64,000 nt of DNA, taken from the NCBI RefSeq assembly GCF_900459175.1, contig NZ_UHFA01000002.1:806001-870000 (forward strand), in the 5' to 3' direction. Below, piece after piece: positions 50,215 through 60,761 of this stretch (position 1 is the first letter of the stretch; each line of letters starts with the position of its first letter). The DNA is from Streptococcus downei MFe28 (GTDB lineage Bacteria > Bacillota > Bacilli > Lactobacillales > Streptococcaceae). The translations under genes were made by a program, and so were the position numbers. The notes under the pieces are model-generated. The model made no database searches, was not told the DNA's origin, and saw only the letters and a list, made by a program, of their open reading frames with translations.

Positions 50215-51078
50215 ATGGATTTAGCAGACTTACAACCCAAGATTTTTCAGGAATTTCATCACATCTTGCAGGCGGACAGGCTCAGCCACGCCTACCTTTT
50301 CTCAGGGAATTTTGCCAGCTATGAGATGGCAATCTTTTTGGCTCAAAGTCAATTCTGCGAGAATTTACAGGATAGTCTCCCTTGCGGTCATTGTCGGGAA
50401 TGCCGACTGATTGCTGAGCGGGATTTTTCCGATGTCAAGGTGATTGAGCCCCAGGGCAATGTTATCAAGACAGATACGATTCGTGAGCTTCTGCGGGATT
50501 TTAGCCGTTCTGGCTTTGAAGGTCAATCCCAGGTCTTTATTATTCGTGATTCCGACAAGATGCACGTCAATGCGGCCAATAGTCTCCTGAAATTTATTGA
50601 GGAGCCCCAGTCTTCCTCCTACATGATTCTTCTGACTTCGGATGAAAGTAAGGTTCTTGCGACCATCAAGAGTCGCTGTCAGATTTTTCGTTTTCCTAAG
50701 AATCAAGCCTATTTGGAAAATCTTCTGGAGCAAAAGGGCCTCTTAAAAAGTAAGGCCAGTTTAATTGCGGCAGTAGCTGATGATGAGGCTTCCGCTCTTT
50801 CTTTGGCAGACTTGTCTAAATTTGATGACCTCTGTCGTAGCCTGGAGAAATTCATCGCCGGTTTGGCCAAGGATCCTGTTCAGGCCTTCTTGCAGGTGAC
50901 TCGTCTGGCTAGCCTAGCGATAGATAAGCCTGAACAGGATTTGGTCTTCAAGCTCCTCTTGGTTTTGCTGGGGCGAGCCCAAAAACCTAGTCAGGTGAGC
51001 AAGGTCTATCAGGCCAGACAGATGTGGCTCAGTAATGTTAGTTTTCAAAATGTCTTAGAATATATGGTGTTAAAATGA
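50215..51078 (+). CDS. holB: DNA polymerase III subunit delta'
   Basis: 287 aa clamp-loader subunit. The N-terminal AAA+-like region has LSHAYLFSGNF in place of a true P-loop, a zinc module CENLQDSLPCGHCRECRLI, and the SRC-type motif KSRCQIF. NAANSLLKFIEEPQSSSYMI is the delta' signature. Its start lies 2 bp after the tmk stop with AAGG nearby; its end overlaps ricT by 4 bp. Confidence 0.93.
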   Translation: MDLADLQPKIFQEFHHILQADRLSHAYLFSGNFASYEMAIFLAQSQFCENLQDSLPCGHCRECRLIAERDFSDVKVIEPQGNVIKTDTIRELLRDFSRSGFEGQSQVFIIRDSDKMHVNAANSLLKFIEEPQSSSYMILLTSDESKVLATIKSRCQIFRFPKNQAYLENLLEQKGLLKSKASLIAAVADDEASALSLADLSKFDDLCRSLEKFIAGLAKDPVQAFLQVTRLASLAIDKPEQDLVFKLLLVLLGRAQKPSQVSKVYQARQMWLSNVSFQNVLEYMVLK

Positions 51079-51875
51079 CAGAAGTAATCGGGGTAAAGTA
51101 TGAGGAGAATGACCTAGTCTCCTATGTCTTACCAAATCAAGCATATGAAAAGGATGATATTGTTGTGGTTCGCTTGCGTAAGGGCAACCGTTTAGCCCAA
51201 GTCGTGCAAGTCAATCAGGACCTGGATGAGCAGGTTCTGCCTGCTCAAATTGATAAGGTCTTAGGTCTAGCCCGCCAGCAGGATCTTGAGCGGCATCAGG
51301 CCAATCAGATTTTTGCTCAGGACAATATGTCAGTAGTTAAGGATATGATTGCCAATCGTCAGCTAGATATGAAGCTGGTTAATATTGCCTTCCCTCTAGA
51401 TCGTAGCCATGTCTTTATCTCCTTTACGGCTGAGCATCGGGTGGATTTCCGACAATTGCTTAAAGACCTAGCAGCTTATTTCCGGGCGCGGATTGAATTG
51501 CGACAAATCAATACCCGTGATGAGGCCAAGATTTTTGGTGGTCTGGGTCCCTGCGGTCGGCCCCTGTGCTGTTCTAGTTTCCTTGGGGATTTCCCGCCGG
51601 TTTCCATTAAGATGGTCAAAAATCAAGGGCTCTCCCTCAATACTGGGAAGACCACGGGTCTTTGCGGTCGCCTGCTCTGCTGTCTCAGCTTTGAGGATGA
51701 CTTTTACAAAGAAGCCAAGCGAAAGTTCCCTGATTATGGCAGTCCGGTTGAGACCGCAGAAGGCAAGGGAACGGTGGCCGGAATGGATGTTTTTGCCCAA
51801 ACGGTTAAGGTTCGCTTTGCTGATCGGACCAGTCTACTGACCTATAGTTTGGAGGAGATTCGTTTATATGGATAA
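51075..51875 (+). CDS. ricT: RicT/YaaT family (PSP1-like) protein
   Basis: 266 aa. The PSP1 C-terminal domain carries the cysteine clusters GGLGPCGRPLCCSSFL and TGLCGRLLCCLSFEDDFY. In Bacillus the Ric complex (RicA/F/T) carries [4Fe-4S] clusters and promotes RNase Y-dependent RNA maturation. Overlaps holB by 4 bp and yabA by 8 bp, so the cluster is tightly coupled. Confidence 0.92.
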   Translation: MTEVIGVKYEENDLVSYVLPNQAYEKDDIVVVRLRKGNRLAQVVQVNQDLDEQVLPAQIDKVLGLARQQDLERHQANQIFAQDNMSVVKDMIANRQLDMKLVNIAFPLDRSHVFISFTAEHRVDFRQLLKDLAAYFRARIELRQINTRDEAKIFGGLGPCGRPLCCSSFLGDFPPVSIKMVKNQGLSLNTGKTTGLCGRLLCCLSFEDDFYKEAKRKFPDYGSPVETAEGKGTVAGMDVFAQTVKVRFADRTSLLTYSLEEIRLYG

Positions 51876-52188
51876 AAGTGAACTCTTTACAGCCTTCGAT
51901 GATGTTTCCAACAATCTGATGGAAAATTTCGCCCAGGTTGAATTGATGAAAAAGAAGATGCAGGAAATCATGGAGGAAAATTCCCAGTTGCGTTTGGAAA
52001 ATGCTAAGCTACGGGAACGCCTGTCCGATGTAGCTGGAAAGATGCCGGCTAAGTCTTCTAGTCAGGGGCGAAGGAATTTGGAGTCCATCTATGAGGATGG
52101 TTTTCATGTTTGTAACGACGACTATGGTAAACGTCGCGATGATAATGAGGACTGCCTCTTCTGTATGGAATTGTTGAACAGGGAGTAG
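51868..52188 (+). CDS. yabA: DNA replication initiation control protein YabA
   Basis: 106 aa. An N-terminal coiled coil (about 5-60) is followed by a C-terminal zinc site HVCND...EDCLFC. YabA binds DnaA and DnaN to limit initiation of replication. It overlaps ricT. Length is normal. Confidence 0.94.
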   Translation: MDKSELFTAFDDVSNNLMENFAQVELMKKKMQEIMEENSQLRLENAKLRERLSDVAGKMPAKSSSQGRRNLESIYEDGFHVCNDDYGKRRDDNEDCLFCMELLNRE

Positions 52189-52191
52189 GAC

Positions 52192-53058
52192 ATGCAGGTT
52201 CAAAAATCTTTTAAGGGGGAAGAAGGACTAGGAAAGCTCTATTTGGTACCCACCCCCATTGGCAACCTGCAGGATATGACCTATCGTTCGGTGGAAATCC
52301 TCAGGACTGTTGATTTTATCTGTGCTGAGGATACCAGAAATACTGGCCTCCTGCTCAAGCATTTCCAGATTTCCACTAAGCAGATTTCCTTTCATGAGCA
52401 CAATGCCTATGAGAAGATTCCTGACCTCTTGGAATTGCTTCTGGCTGGAAAGAATCTGGCCCAGGTTTCAGATGCAGGTTTTCCCAGTATTTCCGACCCT
52501 GGCCACGATCTTGTTCAGGCGGCGATAGCTCAAGGTATTTCTGTCATTGCCCTGCCAGGAGCTTCGGCTGGCATTACGGCCTTGATTGCCAGTGGACTAG
52601 CACCTCAGCCCCATATCTTTTATGGTTTTTTACCACGCAAGAAGGGCCAGCAGGAGGATTTTTTTAAGAAGAAAGTGGCCTACCCAGAAACTCAAATTTT
52701 CTATGAGTCCCCCTATCGCTTGGTCGATACCCTAAGCAATATGCAGACGGTTTATGGCGACCGCCAGGTCGTCTTAGTTCGAGAACTGACCAAGATTTAC
52801 GAGGAATATCAGCGGGGGTCTATTTCTGAATTGTTGGAGCATTTAACAGAAAAGCCTGCCAAAGGGGAATGCCTTCTGATAGTTCAAGGGGCTAATGGTC
52901 AAGAAGAGTCCCTAGCCCAGCTAACGGACTCTGAGATTAAGACTTTGGTAGAAGAAGCCATTGCCCAAGGAGCTAAGCCCAACCAGGCAATCAAAAGTGT
53001 CGCCAAGGACCAAGGACTTAATCGCCGGGTCGTCTATAAAATTTATCATGAGTTATAA
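52192..53058 (+). CDS. rsmI: 16S rRNA (cytidine(1402)-2'-O)-methyltransferase
   Basis: 288 aa. It methylates the ribose of C1402 in the ribosomal P site. TP_methylase motifs: LYLVPTPIGNLQDMTYRSVE, CAEDTRNTGLLL, VSDAGFPSISDPG and ALPGASA. ATG at 52192 is three bases after yabA, with GGGAGTAGG upstream. A hairpin terminator follows the stop. Confidence 0.95.
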   Translation: MQVQKSFKGEEGLGKLYLVPTPIGNLQDMTYRSVEILRTVDFICAEDTRNTGLLLKHFQISTKQISFHEHNAYEKIPDLLELLLAGKNLAQVSDAGFPSISDPGHDLVQAAIAQGISVIALPGASAGITALIASGLAPQPHIFYGFLPRKKGQQEDFFKKKVAYPETQIFYESPYRLVDTLSNMQTVYGDRQVVLVRELTKIYEEYQRGSISELLEHLTEKPAKGECLLIVQGANGQEESLAQLTDSEIKTLVEEAIAQGAKPNQAIKSVAKDQGLNRRVVYKIYHEL

Positions 53059-53059
53059 G

Positions 53060-53092
53060 AAAAAGCATCTGATGGAGGTGCTTTTTTATTGC
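53060..53092 (+). terminator. terminator after rsmI
   Basis: AAAAAGCAtC... pairs with ...GTGCTTTTTT across 53060-53090. It is followed by a 220-bp stretch with two copies of AGTTGGAGCAGTAG (53143-53156 and 53220-53233) and no convincing gene. Confidence 0.75.
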
Positions 53093-53313
53093 TCTTAATG
53101 AAGCGAGCCAGAGTGGCCAGGCTGAATTTAGAGCCTTGATGCAGTTGGAGCAGTAGGTTTTGTAAATGCTTAGCGAAATGAGCTAGCAATGCCGAAGTCA
53201 AGCTTAGGCACATTGACCTAGTTGGAGCAGTAGCGAGAACTAGCTTCTGTAATTTCATCGTCCTCGTCTCTTTTACCTTTTGTGGGAATGGGAGGATTTA
53301 AAATTTGTATTTA

Positions 53314-53416
53314 TGTTAGAAAATCTAACACAAAATTCGGTTTTTCTTATACCTTTTTGCAATTTTTTCAAGAAAATATTGACAAGTTCAAGAGTCGGTG
53401 TTATATTACATGACAT
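53314..53416 (+). promoter_or_regulatory. amtB promoter with two GlnR boxes
   Basis: -35 TTGACA (53379-53384), 17-bp spacer, -10 TATATT (53402-53407). TGTTA-N7-TGACAT at 53399-53416 covers the -10, and TGTTA-N7-TAACA at 53314-53330 lies about 85 bp upstream. Both match the GlnR/TnrA consensus TGTNA-N7-TNACA fully. Confidence 0.88.
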
Positions 53417-53443
53417 AAAACAAGAAAACGAGAGAACTTGCCT

Positions 53444-54679
53444 ATGAATCCTGGTAGTATAGCTTTTATCATGCTTTGTTCGGCCTTGGTCATGTTGATG
53501 TCCATTGGGCTGGCTTTCTTTTACGGGGGACTAGGTCGGAGAAAGAATGTCATTAATACTATGATGATGGCCATTATTCCACTTGGTTTGGCCTCCCTCC
53601 TTTGGGTGCTGGCGGGCTATTCCCTATCCTTTAGTGGTAAGGGAATTCTGCTTGGAAACCTCAGTCAGACTTTCTTACATGGTCTTTCTGAAAGTCACAG
53701 TAGTCGAGGCTTAGATATTCCAGATCTGCTCTTTGCAGCTTTTCAGATGATGTTTCCAGCAGTGACTGCAGCGATTTTAACAGGAGCCGTTGCTGGTCGG
53801 ATGCGTTTTAAAGCCCTGCTGATTTTTTTAGCGGCCTGGATGTTCCTGGTCTACTATCCCTTTGCTCATATGGTTTGGGGCCATGGTCTTCTGGAGCGCT
53901 GGGGGACGATTGACTTTGCCGGTGGGGATGTTGTTCATATTACTTCAGGGGTTTCGGGTCTGGTTCTGGCCATTGTTGTCGGTAAACGAAGAGACTTCAA
54001 GCAGATGGATTATCGCCCCCACAATATTCCTTTCGTTCTACTGGGGGCAGGGCTTCTGTGGTTCGGTTGGTTCGGCTTTAATGCTGGATCGGCCCTGGCA
54101 GCTAATGCTTCGGCGGTCCATGCCCTAGTGACTACCCATGTTTGCGCAGCTGCTGGACTGATTTCTTGGATTAGTTTGGATTATTATTTTGCTGGCAAAC
54201 CTTCCTTGGTTGGGGCATCGACAGGTTTGGTGGCTGGACTTGTTGCTATTACGCCGGGTGCTGGCTTTGTTCCTGTTTGGAGCGCCCTCCTCATTGGTCT
54301 TCTGGTCAGTCCAGTTTGCTATCTGGCCATTTCCATCATCAAGCATAAGTTGGAGTACGACGATGCCCTAGATGCCTTTGGTTGTCATGGGATTGGTGGT
54401 ATTTTTGGCGGCCTTGCTACAGGGCTCTTTACCCAACCCGATCTTGCTCTAGATGGTCATCATTTTGGTTTGATTTATGGTAATGCTAATCTCTTTCTGG
54501 TGATGGTGGCGGCCATCTTGGTGACTGTTATTTGGTCAGCTCTAGTTAGCTTTTTGCTCATTCGAATAATCGGTCATTTTATGCCTATTCGTGTTGATGA
54601 GAGGGCTGAGGTTATTGGTCTTGATGATAGCGAGCATGAAGAAACGGCCTACCCAACCTTTATGGGCTTGGATGGCTAA
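53444..54679 (+). CDS. amtB: ammonium transporter
   Basis: 411 aa with 11 expected membrane helices. The Amt family region TFHLGLSESH is followed by FQMMFPAVTAAILTGA, with WGHGLLERWGTIDFAGGDVVHITSG and the pore His pair in VHALVTTHVCAAAG and DAFGCHGIGGIFGG. ATG 53444 is used; a TTG at 53438 is less likely. It takes up ammonium under nitrogen limitation and is followed by its PII partner. Confidence 0.94.
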   Translation: MNPGSIAFIMLCSALVMLMSIGLAFFYGGLGRRKNVINTMMMAIIPLGLASLLWVLAGYSLSFSGKGILLGNLSQTFLHGLSESHSSRGLDIPDLLFAAFQMMFPAVTAAILTGAVAGRMRFKALLIFLAAWMFLVYYPFAHMVWGHGLLERWGTIDFAGGDVVHITSGVSGLVLAIVVGKRRDFKQMDYRPHNIPFVLLGAGLLWFGWFGFNAGSALAANASAVHALVTTHVCAAAGLISWISLDYYFAGKPSLVGASTGLVAGLVAITPGAGFVPVWSALLIGLLVSPVCYLAISIIKHKLEYDDALDAFGCHGIGGIFGGLATGLFTQPDLALDGHHFGLIYGNANLFLVMVAAILVTVIWSALVSFLLIRIIGHFMPIRVDERAEVIGLDDSEHEETAYPTFMGLDG

Positions 54680-54749
54680 AGACACTCTAGGATATAGAGA
54701 AGATAAAGTGTTCGCAAACTTTGTAGCTATCTTCATTTAGGAGGTATTC

Positions 54750-55091
54750 ATGAAAAAAATTGAAGCGATTATTCGTCCAGATAAGTTAGAAGATTTGAAG
54801 GAAAGGTTGACTTCAACGGGGATGGCCAAGGGGCTAACTGTCAGTCAGGTTCTTGGTTACGGTAGCCAGAAGGGCTTCTCTGAAATTGTTCGGGGGCAAA
54901 TTATTACGCCGACCTTGTTGGCCAAGGTCAAGGTTGAGGTTGTAGTCAAGGATGAAGCGGTCGAAACCATTATCGATTTGATTTGCTCAGCTGTTGAAAC
55001 GGGTGAGGTTGGGGATGGAAAAATTTTCGTCCTCCCCATTGAAGACGTGATTCGGATTCGCACCAAGGAGCGAGGTGGCGATGCTATCTAG
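54750..55091 (+). CDS. glnB: PII nitrogen regulatory protein
   Basis: 113 aa. It begins [20 protein letters not shown] and ends [24 protein letters not shown], both PII signatures. The T-loop reads [11 protein letters not shown], so the uridylylated Tyr51 is replaced by Val; control is probably by ATP/ADP and 2-oxoglutarate binding alone. Pairing with amtB indicates direct gating of the channel. AGGAGG precedes the ATG. Confidence 0.94.
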   Translation: MKKIEAIIRPDKLEDLKERLTSTGMAKGLTVSQVLGYGSQKGFSEIVRGQIITPTLLAKVKVEVVVKDEAVETIIDLICSAVETGEVGDGKIFVLPIEDVIRIRTKERGGDAI

Positions 55092-55441
55092 CTGGTTGAG
55101 TCCAACTAGCCCTCGTTTGTGCCCTCCAGTCTTGCTTGGACTTGACGATAAAAGATATCAGGTCTTAGTCTTGGTGGCTCTGATGTTAAACGATGTGTGG
55201 CCTTAGTTCTAGAGTGGCCAGGCTATCTGATTTAGGGGGACTAGTCTTTGGTTAATAATGTGACCCTTTGAAAGGGAACTAGGCCTCAGCTTAGCAAAAG
55301 GATTTGCTGGCATGGTCTTGTTTTGAGGGCTTCTGAGACTGATTTCTAATGTTGGGTGATGGATAAGCTTGTGCTTGTCTTACAGGGAATAGTCTCGGAC
55401 AAGGGTAGATTACATTCGATTGATTCAAGAAAGGGGTTTTT
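55092..55441. other. intergenic leader before acnA
   Basis: 350 bp without a gene. A hairpin CTAG-TGG/CCA-CTAG lies right after glnB (55089-55110) and a CCCTTTGAAAGGG palindrome at about 55264. No strong promoter or GlnR/CodY box was found by eye; the acnA ribosome site is GAAAGGGG. Confidence 0.5.
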
Positions 55442-58108
55442 ATGCTTGAAAACTATAAGAAAAGCTTGGAAACGTCAAAAGGAAATTTTGACTATTTTGA
55501 TATTGAAGCAGCTTGTCGAGCACAAAATGTTAAGGTTGACGCGCTTCCCTATACCATTCGTATTCTTTTGGAAAGTCTCCTTCGCAAGGCAGATGGTCAA
55601 GATGTGACTGAGGCTGATATTACCAATCTCAGCCATTACCAGGCCAGCCAGCCCCAAGGTGAAGTACCCTTTAAACCCAGTCGGGTCATCCTACAGGACT
55701 TCACTGGGGTTCCAGTCGTTGTTGACCTGGCTTCTATGCGGGATGCGGTGGTTAAAGGCGGGGGCAATCCCGATTTGATTAACCCGGAAATTCCGGTTGA
55801 TTTGGTCATTGACCATAGCGTGCAGGTGGACGTTTTTGGCAAGCCCTCTGCCCTTGATGAGAATATTGCCCTCGAATTCACCCGCAATAATGAACGCTAT
55901 GAGTTCCTCAAGTGGGCGGAAAATTCCTTTGACAATTATCGGGCGGTTCCACCTGCAACGGGAATTATTCACCAAGTTAATATTGAATTCCTCAGCCCGG
56001 TCATCATTGAAAAGGATGGCCAGCTTTACCCCGATTCCATGTTTGGAACCGATAGTCATACCACTATGATTAATGGTCTGGGCGTGCTCGGCTGGGGTGT
56101 CGGCGGTATCGAAGCTGAGGCTGCTATGTTAGGGGAAGCCTCTTATTTCCCAGTGCCAGAGGTCATCGGAGTTCGTTTGACAGGCCAGCTTCCCAAGCTG
56201 GCAACAGCAACCGACTTGGCCCTCAAGGTGACCAAGCTTTTGCGACAGGAAAATGTGGTTGGTAAATTTGTCGAATACTTTGGTCCAGGTCTCAAGTCCT
56301 TGAGCCTGGCTGAACGAGCTACTCTTGCCAATATGGCCCCTGAGTACGGAGCAACCTGTGGTTATTTCCCAATTGATGAGGAAACGCTCAATTATATGCG
56401 ATTGACCAATCGCCCAGAAGATCATATCGCTCTGGCTGAAAGCTATGCCAAGGTCAATCATCTCTTTTACGATGAAAACAAGCAAGCCACCTATAGCAAG
56501 ATTGTCGACATTGACCTAAGCACGGTTCAGCCGGCTATTTCGGGACCAAAACGGCCTCAGGATTTGATTGAGTTGTCCCAAGCCAAGCAAGAATTTCAGG
56601 CTAGCCTGGTCCGAGAAGTTGGCGTGCGGGGCTTTGGCATAGCAGAAGAAGAAATCGAGAAAAAGGCGACGGTCCATTTTGCGGATGGGGATGAAACCAT
56701 CCAAACAGGGCATGTGGCTATCGCTGCCATTACTTCTTGCACCAATACCTCCAATCCCTATGTCCTATTGGCAGCAGGTCTCTTAGCCAAGAAGGCTGTT
56801 GAAAAGGGCTTGAGAGTTCCTAGGACCGTTAAAACCTCTCTGGCTCCGGGCTCCAAGGTCGTCACCGGCTACCTGAAAAATTCGGGGCTGCAGGCCTATC
56901 TGGATCAGCTAGGTTTCAACCTAGTTGGCTATGGTTGTACCACTTGTATCGGAAATTCTGGAGATCTCCTGCCTGAGGTGGCAGAGGCCATTCGTCAGGA
57001 GGACTTGTTGGCTTCGGCGGTTCTCTCAGGAAATCGTAACTTTGAAGGGCGAATCAACCCACTAGTCAAGGCTAATTTTTTGGCCAGTCCACCCCTGGTT
57101 GTGGCCTATGCCCTGGCAGGAACAACCAATATTGACTTGACCAGGGAGCCACTTGGCCTTGATGAAAATGGCAGAGCAGTCTATCTAACAGACATCATGC
57201 CAAGTCAAGAAGAGGTCGCTGACTATGTCAGTCGTTATGTCACCCGAGACCTCTTTGCCACAGAATACAGGTCTGTCTTTAGTGATAGTCAGTCTTGGAA
57301 TCGCATTGAGGTGGCAAGGGGCAAGAATTACGCCTGGAATCCTGCCTCAACCTATATCCAAAATCCCCCTTATTTTGACCAGCTCAAGGAAGATTTGACC
57401 ATTGAGCCTCTAAAAAATCTTTCAGTCTTGGCTAAGTTTGGTGACTCTGTCACCACCGACCATATTTCACCAGCGGGCAATATCGCTAGGACTAGCCCCG
57501 CTGCCAAATATCTGCAGGAACAAGGGGTAAATTACAAGGACTTCAACTCTTATGGCAGTCGTCGGGGTAACCACCAAGTCATGATGCGGGGGACCTTTGC
57601 CAATATCCGCATCAAAAATGACCTGGCAGATGGAAAGATTGGGGGCTGGACCAAGTATCAAGGTCAGGTTCTTCCCATCTATGATGCGGCCATGAATTAT
57701 CAGGAAAAGGGTATCGGTAGTTTGATTATCGCTGGCAAGGACTATGGAATGGGCTCCAGTCGAGACTGGGCAGCAAAGGGGGCTGGACTTCTTGGTGTCA
57801 AGGCCGTTCTGGCAGAATCCTTCGAGCGGATTCATCGCTCCAACCTCGTCATGATGGGCATCATGCCCCTGCAATTTCTAGAAGGAGAAAATGCAGCAAG
57901 CCTAGGTCTAACGGGTTATGAGACCTATGATATTGACTTGGATGACCAAGTGGCTGTTGGCCAAACGGTAATCCTTAGGGCCCACTCTGACCAAGGCAGC
58001 AAGGAATTTCAGGCCCGCCTACGCTTCGATGCCGATGCCGATATTCGCTATTACCGCTACGGTGGCATCCTGCCGATGGTTGTCAAGAAAAAATTAGAAG
58101 AAGCCTAG
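55442..58108 (+). CDS. acnA: aconitate hydratase
   Basis: 888 aa AcnA-type aconitase converting citrate to isocitrate with a [4Fe-4S] cluster. Cluster cysteines lie in SCTNTSNP and [12 protein letters not shown]. The swivel domain has [16 protein letters not shown] and [13 protein letters not shown]. First gene of the acnA-citZ-icd operon. Confidence 0.96.
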   Translation: MLENYKKSLETSKGNFDYFDIEAACRAQNVKVDALPYTIRILLESLLRKADGQDVTEADITNLSHYQASQPQGEVPFKPSRVILQDFTGVPVVVDLASMRDAVVKGGGNPDLINPEIPVDLVIDHSVQVDVFGKPSALDENIALEFTRNNERYEFLKWAENSFDNYRAVPPATGIIHQVNIEFLSPVIIEKDGQLYPDSMFGTDSHTTMINGLGVLGWGVGGIEAEAAMLGEASYFPVPEVIGVRLTGQLPKLATATDLALKVTKLLRQENVVGKFVEYFGPGLKSLSLAERATLANMAPEYGATCGYFPIDEETLNYMRLTNRPEDHIALAESYAKVNHLFYDENKQATYSKIVDIDLSTVQPAISGPKRPQDLIELSQAKQEFQASLVREVGVRGFGIAEEEIEKKATVHFADGDETIQTGHVAIAAITSCTNTSNPYVLLAAGLLAKKAVEKGLRVPRTVKTSLAPGSKVVTGYLKNSGLQAYLDQLGFNLVGYGCTTCIGNSGDLLPEVAEAIRQEDLLASAVLSGNRNFEGRINPLVKANFLASPPLVVAYALAGTTNIDLTREPLGLDENGRAVYLTDIMPSQEEVADYVSRYVTRDLFATEYRSVFSDSQSWNRIEVARGKNYAWNPASTYIQNPPYFDQLKEDLTIEPLKNLSVLAKFGDSVTTDHISPAGNIARTSPAAKYLQEQGVNYKDFNSYGSRRGNHQVMMRGTFANIRIKNDLADGKIGGWTKYQGQVLPIYDAAMNYQEKGIGSLIIAGKDYGMGSSRDWAAKGAGLLGVKAVLAESFERIHRSNLVMMGIMPLQFLEGENAASLGLTGYETYDIDLDDQVAVGQTVILRAHSDQGSKEFQARLRFDADADIRYYRYGGILPMVVKKKLEEA

Positions 58109-58162
58109 GTTGTGGAAATAGGTTTGACCTAGCTCCAAATAAGAATCATAAAGGAGGAAAAA

Positions 58163-59281
58163 ATGACAGACAGTATGGGAATGAAAAATATGATAGCCAG
58201 TAATACGCGGATTTCCGCCATTGAGCACGATGAGCTCTCCTATGCTGGCTACAATATTTCCGAGTTTATGGACAATAATGCGAGTTTTGAAGAGATTATC
58301 TATCTCCTGTGGAACCTCCATCTCCCCACTCGAGTAGAGCTCTCGCAGTTTGAAAAACGCCTGCGAGCCCAATATAAAATTTCCGATGCGGTGGAGCAAT
58401 GTATTCTAATCCAATCCCGCCCCCACCTTCATCCCATGAGTGTTCTGCGCTCGACGGTCTCTCTTTTGGGGGTTTACAATGTTCATGCGGAGGAAGATGA
58501 TTGGGAGGACATCTATGACCAATCCATTCAGATTATGGCCAAGGTGCCAACCATCATTGCCAGTTTTGCTCGCCTGCGTCGGGGCCTAACGCCAATTGAA
58601 CCTCGGGAAGATTTGTCCTTTGCGGCTAACTTTCTTTATATGTTAAAGGGGCAAGAGCCAAGGGAATTGGAAGTGCAGGCTTTTAACAAGGCCCTCATTC
58701 TCCATGCCGACCATGAGTTCAATGCCTCAACCTTTGCGGCTCGTGTGACAGCTTCGACCTTGACGGATCTCTACTCCTGTATCACTACGGCCATTGGGAC
58801 CCTCAAGGGTAAGCTCCATGGCGGGGCCAACGAGCGAGTTTTTGACATGCTCATGGACATTCGCCGCTCAGGAGATACCCATGGCTATCTGCAAGCGAAA
58901 TTAGATTCCAAGGAAAAAATTATGGGCTTTGGTCATCGGGTCTATCAGAAGGTTGACCCTAGGCAGAAGTACCTCAAGGAAATGGCCCAAGCCCTGACGC
59001 AAGGTACAGATGATGCCGACCTCTATCAACTCTCCCAAGAGGTAGAAAGCTTTATCCGTGAAAAGAAGGGCTTGATCCCAAATGTCGATTTCTACTCGGC
59101 AACCCTCTACCATGCTCTAGGAATTGATAGTGATATCTTTACCCTCATCTTTGCCATGAGTCGGATGTCAGGCTGGATTGCCCATGTTCAAGAGCAAAGG
59201 AAGAACAATAAGCTCATTCGCCCGCGCTCTAATTATGTCGGTCTCCAAAACTTGACCTATATCCCCATTAACAGGAGGTAG
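58163..59281 (+). CDS. citZ: citrate synthase
   Basis: 372 aa. It condenses acetyl-CoA and oxaloacetate. Catalytic motifs: [16 protein letters not shown] (His), [19 protein letters not shown] (His) and the Asp in [16 protein letters not shown]. Length is that of the dimeric Gram-positive type. Ribosome site AAGGAGGA. Stop is 4 bp before icd. Confidence 0.96.
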   Translation: MTDSMGMKNMIASNTRISAIEHDELSYAGYNISEFMDNNASFEEIIYLLWNLHLPTRVELSQFEKRLRAQYKISDAVEQCILIQSRPHLHPMSVLRSTVSLLGVYNVHAEEDDWEDIYDQSIQIMAKVPTIIASFARLRRGLTPIEPREDLSFAANFLYMLKGQEPRELEVQAFNKALILHADHEFNASTFAARVTASTLTDLYSCITTAIGTLKGKLHGGANERVFDMLMDIRRSGDTHGYLQAKLDSKEKIMGFGHRVYQKVDPRQKYLKEMAQALTQGTDDADLYQLSQEVESFIREKKGLIPNVDFYSATLYHALGIDSDIFTLIFAMSRMSGWIAHVQEQRKNNKLIRPRSNYVGLQNLTYIPINRR

Positions 59282-59285
59282 CCCT

Positions 59286-60467
59286 ATGTCTGAAAAAATT
59301 AGCCTAAAAAATGGCCGACTGCAGGTCCCTGATGTTCCTATTATTTCCTATATTGAAGGAGATGGTGTTGGTCAGGATATTTGGCCGGCAGTCCGCCGGA
59401 TTGTTGATGTCGCGGTAACTAAGACCTATGCTGGGAAGCGCCAGATTGACTGGGAGGAAGTTCTAGCTGGTGAAAAGGCCCTTGAAAAAACAGGTCAAGC
59501 CCTGCCAGGCCAGACCCTGTCTGCTATCAAGGAGGGCCTCATTGCCATCAAGGGCCCTCTTGGAACACCAGTCGGTCAGGGCAGGCGCTCCCTTAATGTA
59601 GCCCTGCGCCAAGAATTAGACCTCTTTGCTTGTGTCCGACCGGTCCGTTACTTTAAGGGCGTGCCCAGTCCCCTCAAGGAGCCCGAGAAAACCAATATCA
59701 CGATTTTTCGGGAAAATACCGAGGATATCTATGCCGGAATCGAATGGGAAGCAGGTAGTCCCCAAGTCAAAAAGGTCATCGATTTCTTGCAGGAAGAAAT
59801 GGCCGTCCAAAAAATTCGCTTTCCTGAGACCTCGGCCATCGGCATAAAACCGATTTCCATTCAGGGAAGTGAGCGCCTGATTCGCTCGGCCATTGATTAT
59901 GCCCTGAAAAAAGGTCTCAAAAGGGTCACCCTAGTCCACAAGGGCAATATTCAGAAATTCACCGAAGGTGGTTTTTGCAAATGGGGCTACCAATTGGCTC
60001 AACGAGAATATGCGGATGCCTTGGCAGATGGCCGACTAGTCATCAATGACATCATCGCCGACAATTTCTTGCAACAGATTCTCCTTCACCCTGAAAACTT
60101 TCAAGTGGTGGCTCTGACCAATCTCAACGGGGACTATGCCAGCGATGCCCTAGCGGCTCAGGTTGGTGGTATTGGTATCTCTCCTGGCGCTAATATCAAC
60201 TACCAAACAGGCCATGCCATCTTTGAGGCCACCCATGGGACAGCCCCAGATATCGCTGGTCAGGACAAGGCCAATCCTTGCTCCCTCCTTTTATCAGCCG
60301 TCATGATGCTGGACTACCTAGGCTGGCAAGAAGCAGGGCAGAGGATAAGTTCTGCCATTGAGGCCTGCATTGGCAATAAGCAGGTCACAGCCGATTTTGC
60401 CTCTGCAATGGGAGTAGCACCCCTTTCAACTAGCGACTTTGCCCAGTGCCTGATTGACAAGCTCTGA
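59286..60467 (+). CDS. icd: isocitrate dehydrogenase (NADP-type)
   Basis: 393 aa. It makes 2-oxoglutarate. Substrate motif [24 protein letters not shown] with the phosphorylatable-type Ser, [14 protein letters not shown], and [14 protein letters not shown] [37 protein letters not shown] precedes the coenzyme region. With acnA and citZ it forms the oxidative half TCA branch giving glutamate carbon. Ribosome site AGGAGG inside the citZ end. Confidence 0.95.
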   Translation: MSEKISLKNGRLQVPDVPIISYIEGDGVGQDIWPAVRRIVDVAVTKTYAGKRQIDWEEVLAGEKALEKTGQALPGQTLSAIKEGLIAIKGPLGTPVGQGRRSLNVALRQELDLFACVRPVRYFKGVPSPLKEPEKTNITIFRENTEDIYAGIEWEAGSPQVKKVIDFLQEEMAVQKIRFPETSAIGIKPISIQGSERLIRSAIDYALKKGLKRVTLVHKGNIQKFTEGGFCKWGYQLAQREYADALADGRLVINDIIADNFLQQILLHPENFQVVALTNLNGDYASDALAAQVGGIGISPGANINYQTGHAIFEATHGTAPDIAGQDKANPCSLLLSAVMMLDYLGWQEAGQRISSAIEACIGNKQVTADFASAMGVAPLSTSDFAQCLIDKL

Positions 60468-60478
60468 GTCAGAAATAA

Positions 60479-60529
60479 AGACCCTGCCCAACCGCTCAGG
60501 TCAATGACTTGGACTGGGTGGGGCCTTTT
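60479..60529 (+). terminator. terminator after icd
   Basis: GACCCTGCCCA pairs with TGGGTGGGGCC (about 60480-60525, with wobbles), followed by TTTT. Confidence 0.75.
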
Positions 60530-60702
60530 GGTCTACCTAACCGAGCCTTCTCTATCGATGGGAGGCCGAACAGCCCTGGTTTTTAAAAGTTCACCCTAGA
60601 GAGCTCTAAATTCAGTCCGTCAGGAAAAACAGATATCTGGGGTGTTTTTTATTTAAAAAGTTCGGATTTTAGCTAATATAAACAATCGTTTTCATGGAAA
60701 TC

Positions 60703-60736
60703 TTTACAAAATTCAGACAATTATGCTACAATAAGA
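60703..60736 (+). promoter_or_regulatory. serC promoter with CodY-box-like spacer
   Basis: TTTACA (about 60703-60708) and extended -10 TGCTACAAT lie about 18 bp apart. AAAATTCAGACAATT (60708-60722) matches the CodY consensus at 12 of 15 positions and lies between the hexamers. Confidence 0.55.
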
Positions 60737-60761
60737 ACATTAAATTTTTGGAGGTGTCCTT

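Noticed and set aside
53046..53258. Minus-strand 70-codon ORF over the rsmI terminator
   Set aside because: It overlaps the rsmI end and terminator, has no ribosome site, and covers a short direct-repeat region; likely an artefact.
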